This document shows, in pieces, positions 26,955-42,800 of a stretch of DNA of 64,000 nt. Under the pieces are notes generated by a model, which was given only the letters and a program-made list of their open reading frames with translations, searched no databases and had not been told where the DNA came from. Where the stretch lies: NCBI GenBank assembly GCA_036872755.1, contig JAVHNS010000001.1, forward strand, positions 3,286,001 through 3,350,000. Reading direction: 5' to 3'. The stretch is from Orbilia blumenaviensis (lineage: Eukaryota > Ascomycota > Orbiliomycetes > Orbiliales > Orbiliaceae). The position numbers were made by a program, and so were the translations under genes. Each line of letters opens with the position of its first letter. Position 1 is the first letter of the stretch.

Positions 26955-28825
26955 CTTATGCCGGAAACCGGTACAGCCGTTTATTGTTTGCTGCGAGGAC
27001 GTCGATGTTTTCCTTAGGACTCGGCTTGCTCTATCAAGGACGCCTAATACGTATTTTACGTTAAATATATCTTTCTCTTTCGGGTTCGTGTATGTACGAA
27101 ATAAATAGTATCAGATTGTGCGACCAAACTCTGTCCTGTTGTTAAATGGGCTCGGGTCGCTATCGGATGTGGGAACGGGAGGGGAGGCACTATCAAAATC
27201 GAGTGATCGAAATCGGGAGCAGGTGGGTAAGTTATAGTTTTTTCCCTTCTCTATCAAAATAAGTGTGGGCATATGTTAGAAGATAAATATTAAGATAGAT
27301 CGATCAAGTGGATCCCGGTGTGGAGAAGGAGGTTGAGCGGGAATCGAGCTAAAAAGATTCTGCAAGGACGAACATTATTTACTTGTCATTAGATCGAGAT
27401 GCATGTGGAAGCGGAGAGAACTTACAAAGGTACTTGCTGCATGGTTACAGCAGCCAGAGTATGTACCGGCAGCTAACAGAGGACCTCCAAACCACCAGCT
27501 TGGAGAACTGCCAGAGTCTGGGGCCTGCGAAGGAGGTTGTGAACCTGGGCTAGCTGCACAGCAAACAAGGATTGGGACCAATAAAATGCAAGGTAGGCAA
27601 AATCAACGAGTCAACCGACTATTCCTTTTTTTTTTTTCCCTCTTTTCCTTTCTTTTTTTTGTTTACAAGAAAAAGAAAGGGTGTTCCGTGATGACTGCTT
27701 CGGGGTGAGGTCAAGCAAACCCAGGGCACGCATGGGAAAACATTGCATTCATGAACAGCTTGCGATACCCGGGATATCATTTTTATACTTGAGCCCCGAA
27801 GTGCTTATTGACTTTTGGCCAAAATTGCTGGGCTGCATTGTTGGTTAAGCCCCCGGGTCGATAGGCAAGTGTGCATACACTGGCTGCTGAGAAAGCTTTG
27901 AAAGGGACCCGCTTCTCTTCTTTCCGTTGTCCCGTGCTCGGACTTCACTCCTACGACGATAGAACACGTAATTGCTTCTGCTTCTATCTTCTTCGGGTCG
28001 AGTCGAATGACCCCCAGACGGCATTGAAGCTTAACCAAGGGGTTGGGTCTGGGATTGTCCTGCAGGAACTCAACTTGTCTGCTATTTATTACCACCCCGG
28101 TGGGCGGCCCGCGTGAAGAGTTGAGGTTGTTGGAATCAGAGTAAAAAGCTAGTTTCGAAAAAAGTTTGAGCTAGCGGTTCAGCGCCACTCGGAGTGCTTG
28201 CACGGGAGGAACCCTTCTTTGAATCTCGCCAGGGAGCCGAAGAAAATTGGATAGCAAGCAAAGGGGAGACGGGCCAAGCCTGTAATTATTCCCTTGCTTT
28301 AATTCTGATCTCATTTCAAAGTCCCTTCCGAAGCTACATAGTGTTTCTGTTTGCTCGATCCCGACTGCAGCTGCAGGGAATTAATACCATTGGCTTCTAT
28401 ATCCACACCAATTTCTTGTAGGAGCGTTGCATATGCCTTTAAGTCCAGACCATTCCTTGGTGTGGGTGTTGGGGGCAGTTTCTGATCCTGGGAGCCCGGT
28501 GCCGCTAGCCAATTGGAGGGGTGCCGAAGTATGTTCATAAACACAGGGGTCGAGATACCGTGCTTGTCAGAAATTTGCGGTAGTGTTGGCTAGCTGGTTC
28601 ACGAGACGTCTAACTATTCGGCAACGACGGATCCATGGAGCCTCACTAAATGCAATTAACTCAAGCAGGATTTTGGAAGACACACACTGCTAGGCTCACA
28701 GTAATTGTAGGCGCCCTTAATGCTGTATCTTGGCTTTTTTGGGGTTTATTTCACCATGACCAGCATTATCTGCTTATGTGATGCAATTTGTGATATTGAA
28801 CCGTTTGCTCGGGTAGGTGGCTGCC
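26955..28825. other. Intergenic: upstream of RRM gene, downstream of RIO2
   Basis: 1.9 kb between two tandem minus-strand genes. It presumably contains the RRM-gene promoter and 5' UTR. T tracts occur near 27626-27660. I see no gene. Confidence 0.5.
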
Positions 28826-30526
<1,701 letters not shown>

Positions 30527-31579
30527 TGTTTAGATGGTTTGAGGGTGTGTCGATAACGGCAGCGCCTAGAAGCTGCAGGGCTGTGGCGCTGGATTCCTAT
30601 GGCGGCGATGTCCTCGAAATCCCAGCAGGTGGGTACTCTAATTCGAAGTCTCGGTGGGCTTTGACCTTGTCAGGGTGTGGCTAGTTGTGTATATTGGGGT
30701 GATTTTTTTTTTGATGGGACGAAGATCGAAGTTGTTCGGTTGGTCGGCGACCGGCGCTGATGCTGTCGAACTTTTTTTTTTTTTTTTCTTTTGGTCGGCA
30801 CTCAAAACTAAGTTGGGTAGCTTTGGCCACAGTCGTTTGCGGCCCAGCCAGAATCGACCTAATTCTAAGCCAAAAGCCCGGTCAAAAGTCTACAGCTGCC
30901 ACGGCCTGCCAATGCTAGTTTGGTGAGCTGTCGGTAGTCCCTGAACATGAACCGGCCCGAGCCCGGCTACACTTGATTCGATTCTGATGGTGGTAGAGGA
31001 GAGTTCAGGCGAATATAACCGACAGTCCAGGCCTGGGTCCAGTCCTGTTCGTTGAAGCTCCAATGCGTCGAGTCGCACCGATCCGATTACTAAGTCGAAG
31101 TAAGTACCGCTCTCAATGGTATTTTTCCGGCCTCCGGGCTTCGAAGGCGGTCTGTGAGAAATGCTTAAGGAGCCATTGTCGTATAAGAGGGGGGTTGGAG
31201 GGGCTCTCTGCTCGGGTTGAGATGGAGGAGGTTTTGTTGGTGAACCAGCGGCGGCTTTTAGAGCTTAAATTAATTTAAGGCCTGTTCTGTTGCAGCTCTT
31301 CCATTTAACTAACCGTTGTGTCCACCGATCGCAGAACTCTCCAGCAGAGCCATTCATCAACTTAAGCTTCCCGGCCCAAATATATTTCGGGTAGGTGCAG
31401 CTTCTCTTGTACTGATTTCGGTCCAAAGAACTATCAATGTAATGCGGGGCCGACGAACGAAGCACGCGAGAGATTGATACCAGGCTACGCGACGATGGCT
31501 AACTGGGTGGTTCTAGGGTCCTAGCACACGACCGACGATACTCACGTTACCTCACCGTTATATCCAAAAGCCCGCTACG
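30527..31579. promoter_or_regulatory. Divergent promoter region, RIO2 / IPP isomerase
   Basis: 1.05 kb between divergent start codons. It contains two T tracts (near 30704-30713 and 30772-30787). I could not assign a specific factor site. Confidence 0.45.
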
Positions 31580-32692
<1,113 letters not shown>

Positions 32693-35600
32693 TGACGTGG
32701 CAGTTCGCTTTCTGGTTGTTAGGATGGGGCCCATTGTTCTGTACATCTAGTTTATTGCTGGTATTGGAAGCATGAGGGATTGCATGTTCTATCGGTGCCC
32801 AGTTGCCTCCGGATATAACTCTCCACATTGGGACGCATTCCTCGATATCGAGGACCTGGGATTTCTCATACTGAGCATCAAAGTTCTGTTGTTTAGAAGA
32901 CATATACACAAGGATTTATTTGCGGGGTAACCCCGTATCTAGTGAGAACTCGACTGCTATGGCTATATCTACCAGTAGTTGGTGCGTGCGTGCGCGCGTA
33001 CTGGCCTGGCCTGGCCTGACCCGCGAACTCCCAAATACGGACCGATTATCTACTTATTAGACTGTAGTAGACTCGCTATTCCGTATACATGAGAAAGAAA
33101 ATACACTGGTTGACGATAAATTGCCAGCCAGTGCACCAGTGCAGCCGGATCTGACATATTCCCTGTACGACCGATAATAATTAAGTCTCCGCACGATGAA
33201 TCACATCTGCAGAAGCACCGGTACGTTGCAGGACGGTTTGCCGTTTCCCATCCTGTTTTCTGGCATGTCTGTTCGTAAATTTGTCATGCATATGGCGGCT
33301 CCAAGGAATTCCATAGATCACGAAAGGCAGCGCACAAGATCATACGACCTCAACCTTAGGGGGTTAAGAAGGCATCGACGCAGAATTAATGCATCTACAC
33401 ACCCATCCCCACTTTCCTCTAGGCCGCTACTACCCATCTTATTGATAGCTCGTATGTATGTCTCAATGTTCCGGCTAGCTCCCAACGACACAGGAGGCGT
33501 GATGTGAAAGTAACCAAATTACTGGCTGGTTTCAAGTGGTTCCATACATTTCCTCGGGCCTCGAAGCAGGTCGTAGAATGCCTGCACATGTACAAGCCGC
33601 ATCCAGTGGACACTCTTCATCACATCTGCAATTTCTTACATGTTACATGCTCCTCAGCTCAACTTACCATTTGTCCAGATAAACGAAACCTTTCTAAGTC
33701 GTCACCGCGCGTGGGGGGTTGAGAAACGTGGAACCCATGGTTCGTCGATTCGACTCGATCCGCTGTTTTACTGATAGGTAAGTAAGGTCTCGGGCAACTC
33801 CACTCCTAGCCCACGAAGGCGGTCGTTATCGTCGAAGCTTTTGTTGACTTCGATTCGAAGGCCAGGGGCCCTGCTCTCGATGCAACACCCGTATCGCGAA
33901 CTCACGATAACAGGTGTCGGAGAAGGTCGAAGCGAGTCAAACTGGGAGCTGGAGCTAAACTTGGAGCTTGAGCTCATGTGTTACGCTAATAATATGGTAA
34001 TGTGATTAAACATGACTAGGAGTGTCGGAGATATCACGAGGATTTCCTTAGGTAACTAATACTTCCAAACTATGCATTTCTAGAGTAATATACCTATTTT
34101 CTAACGTTTCAACAGTTCCCAAACTAAAAGGTTAATTCGAGGCCCGAATATAGCAGTCGGATGGAAGGGTGCTGGGCGTCTTCTCCAGGTCGAGCCTAGC
34201 TACCCCACGCCAACGTGATGCAGCTGACCCGCCCATGATCATCGACAGGGATGCCCTGACAACTTGCAGAAGCCTGGCAGCCCTCTCGAATGCACCTACC
34301 ACCCTTCGCAAATTCATGAAGCCGAATTTACCTTCCATGATGCTTTGTGTCGAAACCGAAGAGGCATTTTAACTTCGACGGCCTTCTTTGACAGATGTAT
34401 GATTCCGTCACTGTCGCACAAAGAGGCTATCACCTGACGATTTCTGGGGAAGTTCCATTTCGTGGATCTTCGGCATTGGCCTGTTCTCGAATCCGGTGAC
34501 CAAGGTACGCCGTTGCGTGCTGTGGATACTCCTCTCATGCATGTTTTCTTCCCCAATTGTGCGTCGAGAATCAGACCTGTCAGTTTTAGGAAAGGTTAGT
34601 CTCCCTTTCTCAGTTGCATGTTCCTACGGGTCCCGCCATGTACATCAAGCTTCATCGACGGGGACTTTTTTAATTTCTTTTATTTCTATTCTTCTAAATT
34701 CATCGGTAATTGATGCCTGTTGCTAACATCAGAGGCTGGTGCCAAGGATTCGAGATCCTTATCTCGAGAACATTCAGGAAGGCAGTCGCAATTCAGCGGA
34801 TCGCGGCTTTACAACATCAACAGCGATCTTGAACCTGAATATGTTGGCGCGAGTCGAGGTCGTACATGTAGCTGGGAAGGCTGTTGTAAGTACATAGTGT
34901 TAGGATCTCAGTATCCAACCTTTAGAATCTGTTATCTGTTGGTATCCTTCAAGGAAGGCCAGTTCCGCGACGACTGACGGAGTATCTTCAGAACCGCGGA
35001 GAGCGGCCCCGCGGGAAGGCGAGCCTTCATTGGGACAGGAGCTCTGCGATCAGACACTACTGTATCTTTCTACGTGGGATGCCAGCGATAGGAATACCCG
35101 AAGGGACAGGATTGGAATCTCTGGGGTTCTTGGTCACTATCAGTGTACGGAGTACATGTCGCCCGAGATATGCATCCGGAGACATCCCAACTAAGAGGGG
35201 GCCAAGCGATTGGCTGTTGCAGCATCAACCAGCTAGCTTGAAGTGGGATGTTAGATGTATGTCCCCGAACAGTTTACGAGAAAACGAATGCCATGACGAT
35301 GGAAACTTTCTTGTTACGGCAAGGTGAGTCTAAGGGGCGCTCTCCTCACGGTCACATTTCCTTTCCTTTTGTTAGCCTGTTCGGGTTATAAATGGCCCTC
35401 CCACACGCCTCTCCTCGACCGCCCTCTCTCTTCACCACCTACCACAGACAACGCAAATCTTCGTTCAACTACAACTGCAACCACGACTTCAACTTTTGCC
35501 ACGAGGCACAGAAACAAGGCTAACCGATACCAGTTCTTCTCTTTCTGCTTCTCCACTTTTATATTACTAAGGCCGCATCTCAAATACCGGTCGTCTTAAC

Positions 35601-35798
35601 TTTTATACACCAAATATCATAAATACCAACTCTTATCTTCTTTATCTGTCCGGCTCAGCCATACAGAAGGGATATAAAGTTTATTTTAGAGATATCGTAC
35701 TGCTACATTCAATCAACGTGCAACCAATTCCAAACTTCATAACAAATCGCGAGAAATCAATTCCAATCTATACCTATTCATTGAGAAATACCGCAATC
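32693..35798. other. Intergenic between IDI1 and the acetyltransferase
   Basis: 3.1 kb without a gene I can support. It holds a short TGGCC-type repeat at about 33001-33018 and, near 35386-35392, a TATA-like element for the downstream gene. A 70-codon minus-strand frame at 33768-33977 is unsupported. Confidence 0.5.
35384..35393 (+). promoter_or_regulatory. Candidate TATA box of the acetyltransferase gene
   Basis: GTTATAAATG lies 410 nt upstream of the ATG and is followed by a CT-rich stretch, as is usual at fungal start sites. Initiation near 35410-35440 would imply a ~370-nt leader. This is inference only. Confidence 0.3.
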
Positions 35799-37262
35799 AT
35801 GGCTTCAAGTATTCTTATGAGTAATTCCAAACAAAATTCTAATTGTGTCCCAGCGTCCCTTGACGCAGGTTTCTTGTCCACAATTACGAATTCGAAACCG
35901 AATCCAACTTCGAATTCAAATTGTACTTTGGTGATCGAGAACCAAGCTCTCAAAGTGACAAATTTGACTCCTGATGCTGTCCCTCTTCGCGCCAATGTCA
36001 AGCCACTCGCCACCGTTGCGGGTTCACCGCCTCCTCTTCACGTCGTCATCCCACCCTCGAAACCTATGATCCTTGTGAAGGAAGTTTCACTTCCATCTCC
36101 CTCGAGTTTTAACTCGAGTGCTTCTTCCGAACTAAGTAGGAAGGAGGCCGCCAAGAACCACCAGGTTCGAGTCTGCGGTTGGAAGGAATGCAAAGCCGTC
36201 GCTCGATCGCTCGCCGAAGCGTTCAAGGATGATGAACTGTCTTTCTACTGGCTCAGAACCGATGATGCTACTCATCGATCTGAGGCAGATATATGGAAGC
36301 TGCATGTCAAGGTGTGCGAGTATGTTGTTGCGGCCCATTGCATGCATGGGCTTGTCTTAAGTATTGGCGAGAACCACGAGGGTGTCGCCTTATGGTATGC
36401 GAAATTCCTTAATGAGACTAGCCCGCCTCATGCCCTATGAATGACACTAATGCAAGGCCCGCTCGCAAAAAAAAAAAAACAGGATGCCACCAGGCAGAGA
36501 CTACGACGACGTCTGGTCGATCTTCCGGAGCGGTATGTGGAGATTATACTATCAGCTTACCAAAGAAGGCCGAAGAAGATATTTCAAGGAAACTCTGGGC
36601 CTCGCCGCTGTTACCAAGTATCTACCACTGGACAGATTGCCACTGAATCTGCTCTGGCACCTTTCCCCATTCCTCTGTCCAACGCTTAGCGTTTCATGTT
36701 GGACCGGTATCTAATACATACCGTCAAAAAGAACGAACGAGATCTTTTTATCCTTCCCTTTTTCTATCTCTCTGTGAGCTGTGTTATTCCCCCATTCTTG
36801 ACATTTGAAAATCCTAATTCACTTATTTGTGACCCTTCGTGGTCCGGGTTTACGAGGACTTATTTAGGGTGGATATTTTGGGTGATAGAGATGCAAGTTC
36901 ATGGTACTTGACTTTTCTAGGTACACTCCCCGCGGCAAGGGGGCTTGGATATTCGAGAAAACTAGTGGAATACGTTACCAGGATTGTAAGTTCTACCATC
37001 CACTTGTCTTCATATTGGTCAAGTCGTTCATAATATTAATGTAACTATGTATTAGGCGGACGAGACGAATGCGGCATGCTACCTCGAAAGCTCTCACCAC
37101 AGCAATCGAAAAATCTACGAGCGTTTTGGCTTCGAATATAAGCGCACCGTCCACCTCGAGCGGGTCAACAAAGGAGCCAAACCTCTCCCGTGGGAGATTA
37201 TGGTCAGAGAACCAACAAAACACGTGGTATGTACCTCCGTTCCGACTGGTAAAGAGGCTTAA
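35799..37262 (+). CDS. GNAT-family N-acetyltransferase
   Basis: join(35799..36394, 36483..36617, 36868..36985, 37056..37262), about 351 aa. The first in-frame ATG is at 35799 (MASSILMS). Residues 1 to about 115 are Ser/Asn/Pro-rich and look disordered. The fold starts at about 121 (VRVCGWKECKAVARSLAEAF). The join at 36394/36483 gives GVALWMPPGRDYDDVW, and the second intron joins AVTK to VDILGDRDASSWYL. Motif A, with the acetyl-CoA pyrophosphate-binding R-x-x-G-x-G/A type loop, is ARGLGYSRKLVEYV (267-280); motif B is ESSHHSNRKIYERFGF (294-309). The substrate is unknown; related fungal proteins are uncharacterised. The 250-nt second intron is the least certain. A strong donor-like GTATGT at 37227 means the true 3' end could differ. 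Confidence 0.8.
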
Positions 37263-39154
37263 GTGCATGTTGTGGACGTTAGGAGGGTATGTGGGAAGGA
37301 TCACTCATTCACATCCTATTTGTGTGGCTTCTGTGATGGTTTAGTATGGAGAGGGAGTCTGGGTTTGAGAAACTGTCATTGGTTCTCGAGGAGTCATATG
37401 CCGCAATACCCAACTATCGTATTGTCACCCTTTTTATGTCATTCTTTTTGATACCAACGGTGCTGGACGTCCTAATGGCTTGTCTGGTGCAGCTTGGTTT
37501 GAACTGCTGGCATTACTGGGATCAGTATAATTGTAGGGTTGTCCATATCGTCTCTGTCTCGAGCCGTCATGTTTTCTCTATAAAACGGCCGCTCAAAGAG
37601 GTCATCGCCTGCTCCTCCTTTTTCTACTATTCTTGATCGTCGCTCGCAATGTCTCCCCCATACCCTCCGCTCCCTACGTCGTAAGCTAAACTTTCATCAA
37701 TCAACGGATTGTATGGCCATCGTCGACAACAAAAACAAGCAGGGTTTTTTATTATATTCATTGGTACCGAACGACCAGGGAGGGACATATATACCTTCTT
37801 TCTATTCTCTTCTTTTTCTCTCAACGTCATACTACACACGCGAAGTTTATCATCAAACTTTCCACTCTTTGTCTCCCTTGTGGAGGCAAATCTTGATCAT
37901 TGCATACATGAATCAACGAATGTGCATTTCGGTGGGAACACGTTTTTCTTATTTTCTATCACTACGAAACACATTGGGCTGGAGTTTTTTTATATTATTT
38001 CCGGGAGGGGTCGGGATTGGAAGGCGCTGTTTTGAACCTTTTTTTTTTTGTTTATCTTTGGATTGGCGATACTTTTCATTTTGGTTTTTGTTCCTTCTGG
38101 AGTTCCTTCGATAAGTGTAGCTTTGCATATTCTTCATCATCAGCATCTTTTTTCGAAGCGAATGGTCCGCATCTTGTCCTTCGTCCACTCCCTTCGTGCT
38201 ACTTTCATGAGATGCATCTGGCGGTTGCTTTTGCCTTGAATCTGAGTCGACGACCTGTTATTTTCGTTTCCTTCATTTAGCCCCGACACGCCCAAGAAAT
38301 TAATGCATTTGTTAGTTGGTGTTTTTCGGGCTTCACATTTTCCTTCTTTCTTTTTATTTTTATTTGTGATTTAACTAAGACACCAAACAATACCAACAAC
38401 CGTTTTGATCAAATTTCTCCTTTCCACCAACGTACACATATATATCTAAAAGGAAAAAATAAGGAGAAAGATGAAAAAAATTGTGAAAAATGAACGGCGA
38501 AATTAGGTTTTCGTACTGCCATATTGTGCTTCTTCCTTTACTAACCTTTGGCATACTTGGTCATGGTTGGCGTTTGGAAATTGTAGTTGATTTTTTTTTT
38601 ATATGTTTAAACCTTACATTGTTACTAACCTCCCCCGAGCATGTAACGGTCTGGAGTCCGGTCCTAACGTTACCGCTTTTCGTATCCAAAGCCTACGGTG
38701 CACTGTATAGGCTGATAGACATGACCACCATATCATTTCTATTATATATACAGAGTAGATAGACATGCTCTCTCGCTCTCTCTCTCCCTTGCTCACTCAT
38801 CAGAGTTTTATCATAGACTAGTAAGTATGACCTGGTATTATATAAGCAACACACCAAAATGTTGGAAACATGGTAACATGAGGATTTCCATTGGGCTGTT
38901 AGCTAGTGTAGACGTAAGCCTATGACCCACGGTCGAACATTGATTAAGTTCCTGATATTTTGAACTGTTGGTAATGTGAATATCGTTAAAGGTACGACTA
39001 TATATCATATTACAATATTAGTGGCGATTTCGCTAGAGTGTCTGCAGTGCGGACGTTGCGTTTTTTAGTGATGGATGGAGGGAACCAATAATATATTCCG
39101 AAATGTCCAACGAATTACCCAGCAGGTAAGCTTATAGTCAGGAAGTTCTTAAGT
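37263..39154. other. Intergenic between acetyltransferase and inverted-repeat element
   Basis: 1.9 kb. T-rich stretches (near 38040-38050 and 38592-38601) and short hydrophobic frames occur, typical of chance frames in T-rich DNA. I see no gene. Confidence 0.5.
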
Positions 39155-39652
39155 ACCTATACTTAAGTATAAGTAAATTGATTACATTAGCCATACCGTA
39201 GCTGCTTATAGTAAATTCTAGATCTACTTGGGAAAACTTATTTAGTTTACCTCTTATTTAATTCGCCTTTTACTTAACCTGCTTATTAGGCACCTAGGCA
39301 TATCCTTAAGCTTGCTTATGACTCTACCTGTTCACTGCCTTGGTCTACTGCCCCAGCTATAGCCCCGACTGCCCAATTAGTCTATATATTATCCAATTTG
39401 TAGCTTATGTAATAAGTATTAATTGACATATTAACTAGTACTAATTCTATCCAGCCAACTTGTATGGTAAGCAAACTAGGGTAGCGGGTGATAAGTAGAG
39501 CAGAAAGCAGAACAGTATTCAGGGCAATAGGCAGACTAATGAGTAGGCAAGTCGAGTAAGAAGCAAACTAGATAACATTTCCAAGTAGAATTTACCATGG
39601 GTAGTTACAGTGTGGTTGGTACCATTTATATATAAGTAATTAAGTAGGAGTA
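39155..39652. mobile_element. Inverted-repeat (MITE/foldback-like) element
   Basis: The left arm (from about 39155 inward to about 39310) and the right arm (from about 39652 inward to about 39510) match when one is reverse-complemented. The clearest block is the CTACTTGG / CCAAGTAG pair with flanking GTAAATT / AATTTAC, extending through CAAACTAGATAA-like and CTAATGAGTAGG-like segments. Many mismatches are transitions, suggesting RIP or age. The ~150-nt centre (about 39350-39490) is unpaired. No coding capacity is visible. I could not define exact ends or a target-site duplication. It lies about 235 nt beyond the stop codon of the NLR gene. Confidence 0.6.
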
Positions 39653-39886
39653 TTTTCATTTTGCATTTACGTTGGATTTGAGGCACTATACATTCTCCCC
39701 ATCCCTCTCTCCATTGGATCGTGACTGGTCGGGCCCCGACACACACAAGGTTGCGATGGTGGCAATTTGTAAAGGCCAGCACTAATAGAACAAGGGTGAT
39801 AAGTGAAAAGAGAAGAGAGGCTGGAGACCTCTGGTAGAATATGGATAGGGATATGGATAGGGATTAGAGAGATGTACAGCTGATTG

Positions 39887-42800
39887 CTAACAAGCTCGTG
39901 GGGCTGTGTTGGGCTTGAACTCCCGATTTATCTCAAATATTGATATAGATCCGCGTAAACTGTTGCTTCTATGACCTAGAGCAACCTTGTTTTTGTGGAC
40001 ATCCACGTTTCTGCCGGGTGATCTATATTCAGGTGGAAGCCAAAGTATATTTCCCCCCCGCCATCTTAACCAATCATGCTTCAGAGTAAGATCGAACTGA
40101 TCAGACGGTGCTCGGTGAAAAGGTTGATGACTTGGCACTATATTTGCATTTGGACGACTGGGAAAAGATTGTCCATTGATAATAACCGAATGACTGTCCG
40201 CTGAGAACGTTATGCTTTCAACCCTCGGTATTCCTGAGAACTCTTGAAGAGCTGTCCAAGTGCTGGTGTCATACACAAGAACGCAACAGGAGCCGCCAAG
40301 TCCACCAGGTAAAGTTGCAAGCGCTAGCAACCTACCATCAGGAGAGGTTTCTGCAGCAGAAAAGGGTCGGTACCCCTCTAATGAACCGAGTAGAGCCCCA
40401 GTAACTGGATTTAAAACACTGCTAGCCCGACCAGTACCTGGAAAACCTGCTTGTACAATAAGAAACTTGTTGTCGGAGGTGAATAACAGGCTTTCATCAG
40501 TTTTCTGCAAGAATTCTTCCCACAAAAGTTCCTTGGCAATAATACTGTAAAGCCTTATAACAGCGTTCGAGTAGATATAGCTGGTAGCGGTCCGGACCGC
40601 TAAAGCCTTATTGTCAGGGGAAAATTTTATTTCTCTTATTATGCCCTGGTTTACCTCAAATGTCGCAAGGGTTGTCGATTCGGTAGTTAAGCTGGCTAGG
40701 TCCCATAGGAAGATGGTGAGGTTGCCCGTCGAGGACGCAAGATACCTTGAATCTGGGGAAAATGTTATTATGTCCTCTCCTGATAGGTTCTCGGAACAGT
40801 GTAACTTTTTCACCAGCGATCCAGTGACCCCATCCCGCAGCATTAAATTTGAGGGCTCGAGACTTGAGAGGCTCACTATAAATCTTCCGTCTCCAAAGAA
40901 TTTTACAAGTAAGGGACGGTTCTCGTGCGGATATATATGCCCCTCTAGATTTTCCGCCTGCAGACCCTGATATGCTGTAGGTTTCAGTGGATCCGAACCT
41001 TCAGATTCCTGTGTTGAATGTATGTATGTTGTCGCCCCGGACGACACCTCAAAGACCTTTATTTCATCCACACCATATCCGGAGGATACCAGAAGCCTGT
41101 CGCTCAGGAACATTACATAAGTGCCAAAATTTATGTCTAGTCGAAGCGTCGCTACCAATGCCCGTGTTGATGTGCACCACACTGAAAACGTGGAACCACC
41201 AAATGATAACAGGCGCTTACTGCTGGGTGAGAAGGTCGTATAGTACTCTCTCTTTTGGTATGATCCGTCTCTCTCCGGCGCCGTAATGAGTGTTCCCCAC
41301 AGCTTGCTGCCGGAATATACGTCAATATCCCATAATCGGACTCCAGGTGATGACACAGACGTACACGCGGCGAGTTTGCCGTCTGGAGAGACATCATTTA
41401 TTCTCCGGAGTATCACATTAATATTATCAATACCAGGATTTTCGCATCTTATGCGGTGCGACTTAACTCCAGCTACCAGGCCCGCTAAGATAATTTCTTG
41501 ATCGAAACCCCAAGCCAGAACCTTATCCTCAGAAACGAATTTTAAAAAAAAAAGAGAAGTGAGGGAAGAGACAACCGGGGGTATATGGATGGTCCTCTGC
41601 AGCTCCCAAGTTGCTACATCCCACAACTTCACTTCGCCATCAAGTGTGAAGATCGCAAGGAATTCGGATGAGAATGCCATAGTTACGACGGTATCTGGAG
41701 ATTCTACCCTCCGAAGCAACAATCCAGTAGCCAGTTCCAAAACATCAAAGTAGTTCTTGGAGCTTAATGCTAGAAGTCTACCGTCGTGAGAGAGTGCGAA
41801 ATCCCCATGATGGAATATACCGCCTTGCAACGTCTGTAGTGGTGCTCCGGTAGTCGCATCCCAGACCACGACTTCCGCATTTAGTGACGATGACGCGAGA
41901 AATTTTCCATCCCGAGATATAACTAGGTGCGAAAAATCCCTTACTTCTAGTGTTTGTAGCAAAGGACCCCAACCACCAGCGACTTTGGGGGGATTGTGGA
42001 CCCACTTCACAATGTTTTTAGGATGATATAATTGCTTAACAAGACTATTTTCGGGAATAAAAATGATGGCCGAGGAGTATGTTTGCAATGGCGCCTTGTC
42101 AATAATATACCGATTTTTAGTTACGAATCGCCGTATGTCGTAGATGAGGCTGCTTAAGTTATTGCCATTTTCCGCCTGAAGAGTAGAATGGCATTAACCC
42201 TATTCAAATATTTATGGATCGGAGAAACTTACGTCGACAATGGAGGCCAAAGCATCAATTGAGCTGAGTGTTTCAATGAGACAACCGCAGAGACTCATGG
42301 CTTCGAGCCAATGTAGCAGATGTTCCCGAAGAAATTCATGAGCCGGGCCATCGCTGATCAGACGATCCCCACTTTGTACCAGATGGTGTATCCAATAGCG
42401 GCAAGCATATCGAAGCTCCGGTGGGAGGAAACACTCAACAAGTTGGTTATCAATCTTTTTGCGAAGAATGCCTGGATGGTTTAGGCCGCACATATCTTCT
42501 TTTAAGGCTTTGGACATCAATTGGAGGCATTTCCCGGCAATCATGGCATGTGATCGCTTTTTATCGACCCAGAACTGACTCTGTCCCTGAAGCTCATCAT
42601 CAAGGAGAAACTCCCGGAAGGATAGATGAAACAATCTAACCTGAATATCAGTATTGGGGTCATCTGGTATGCTGAGAACAGAGCTAAAGGGCCTGAGCCT
42701 AGCAGCGATTATGTTTTTCGATAAAGAAAGTAGACTCGCTAACGCTGGGATGGATAAAGGATTCATGAGATTGACTATGGTTCCAACTGTCTGCTGGAAT

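Noticed and set aside
33768..33977. 70-codon minus-strand open frame between IDI1 and the acetyltransferase
   Set aside because: Poor start context and no recognisable features.
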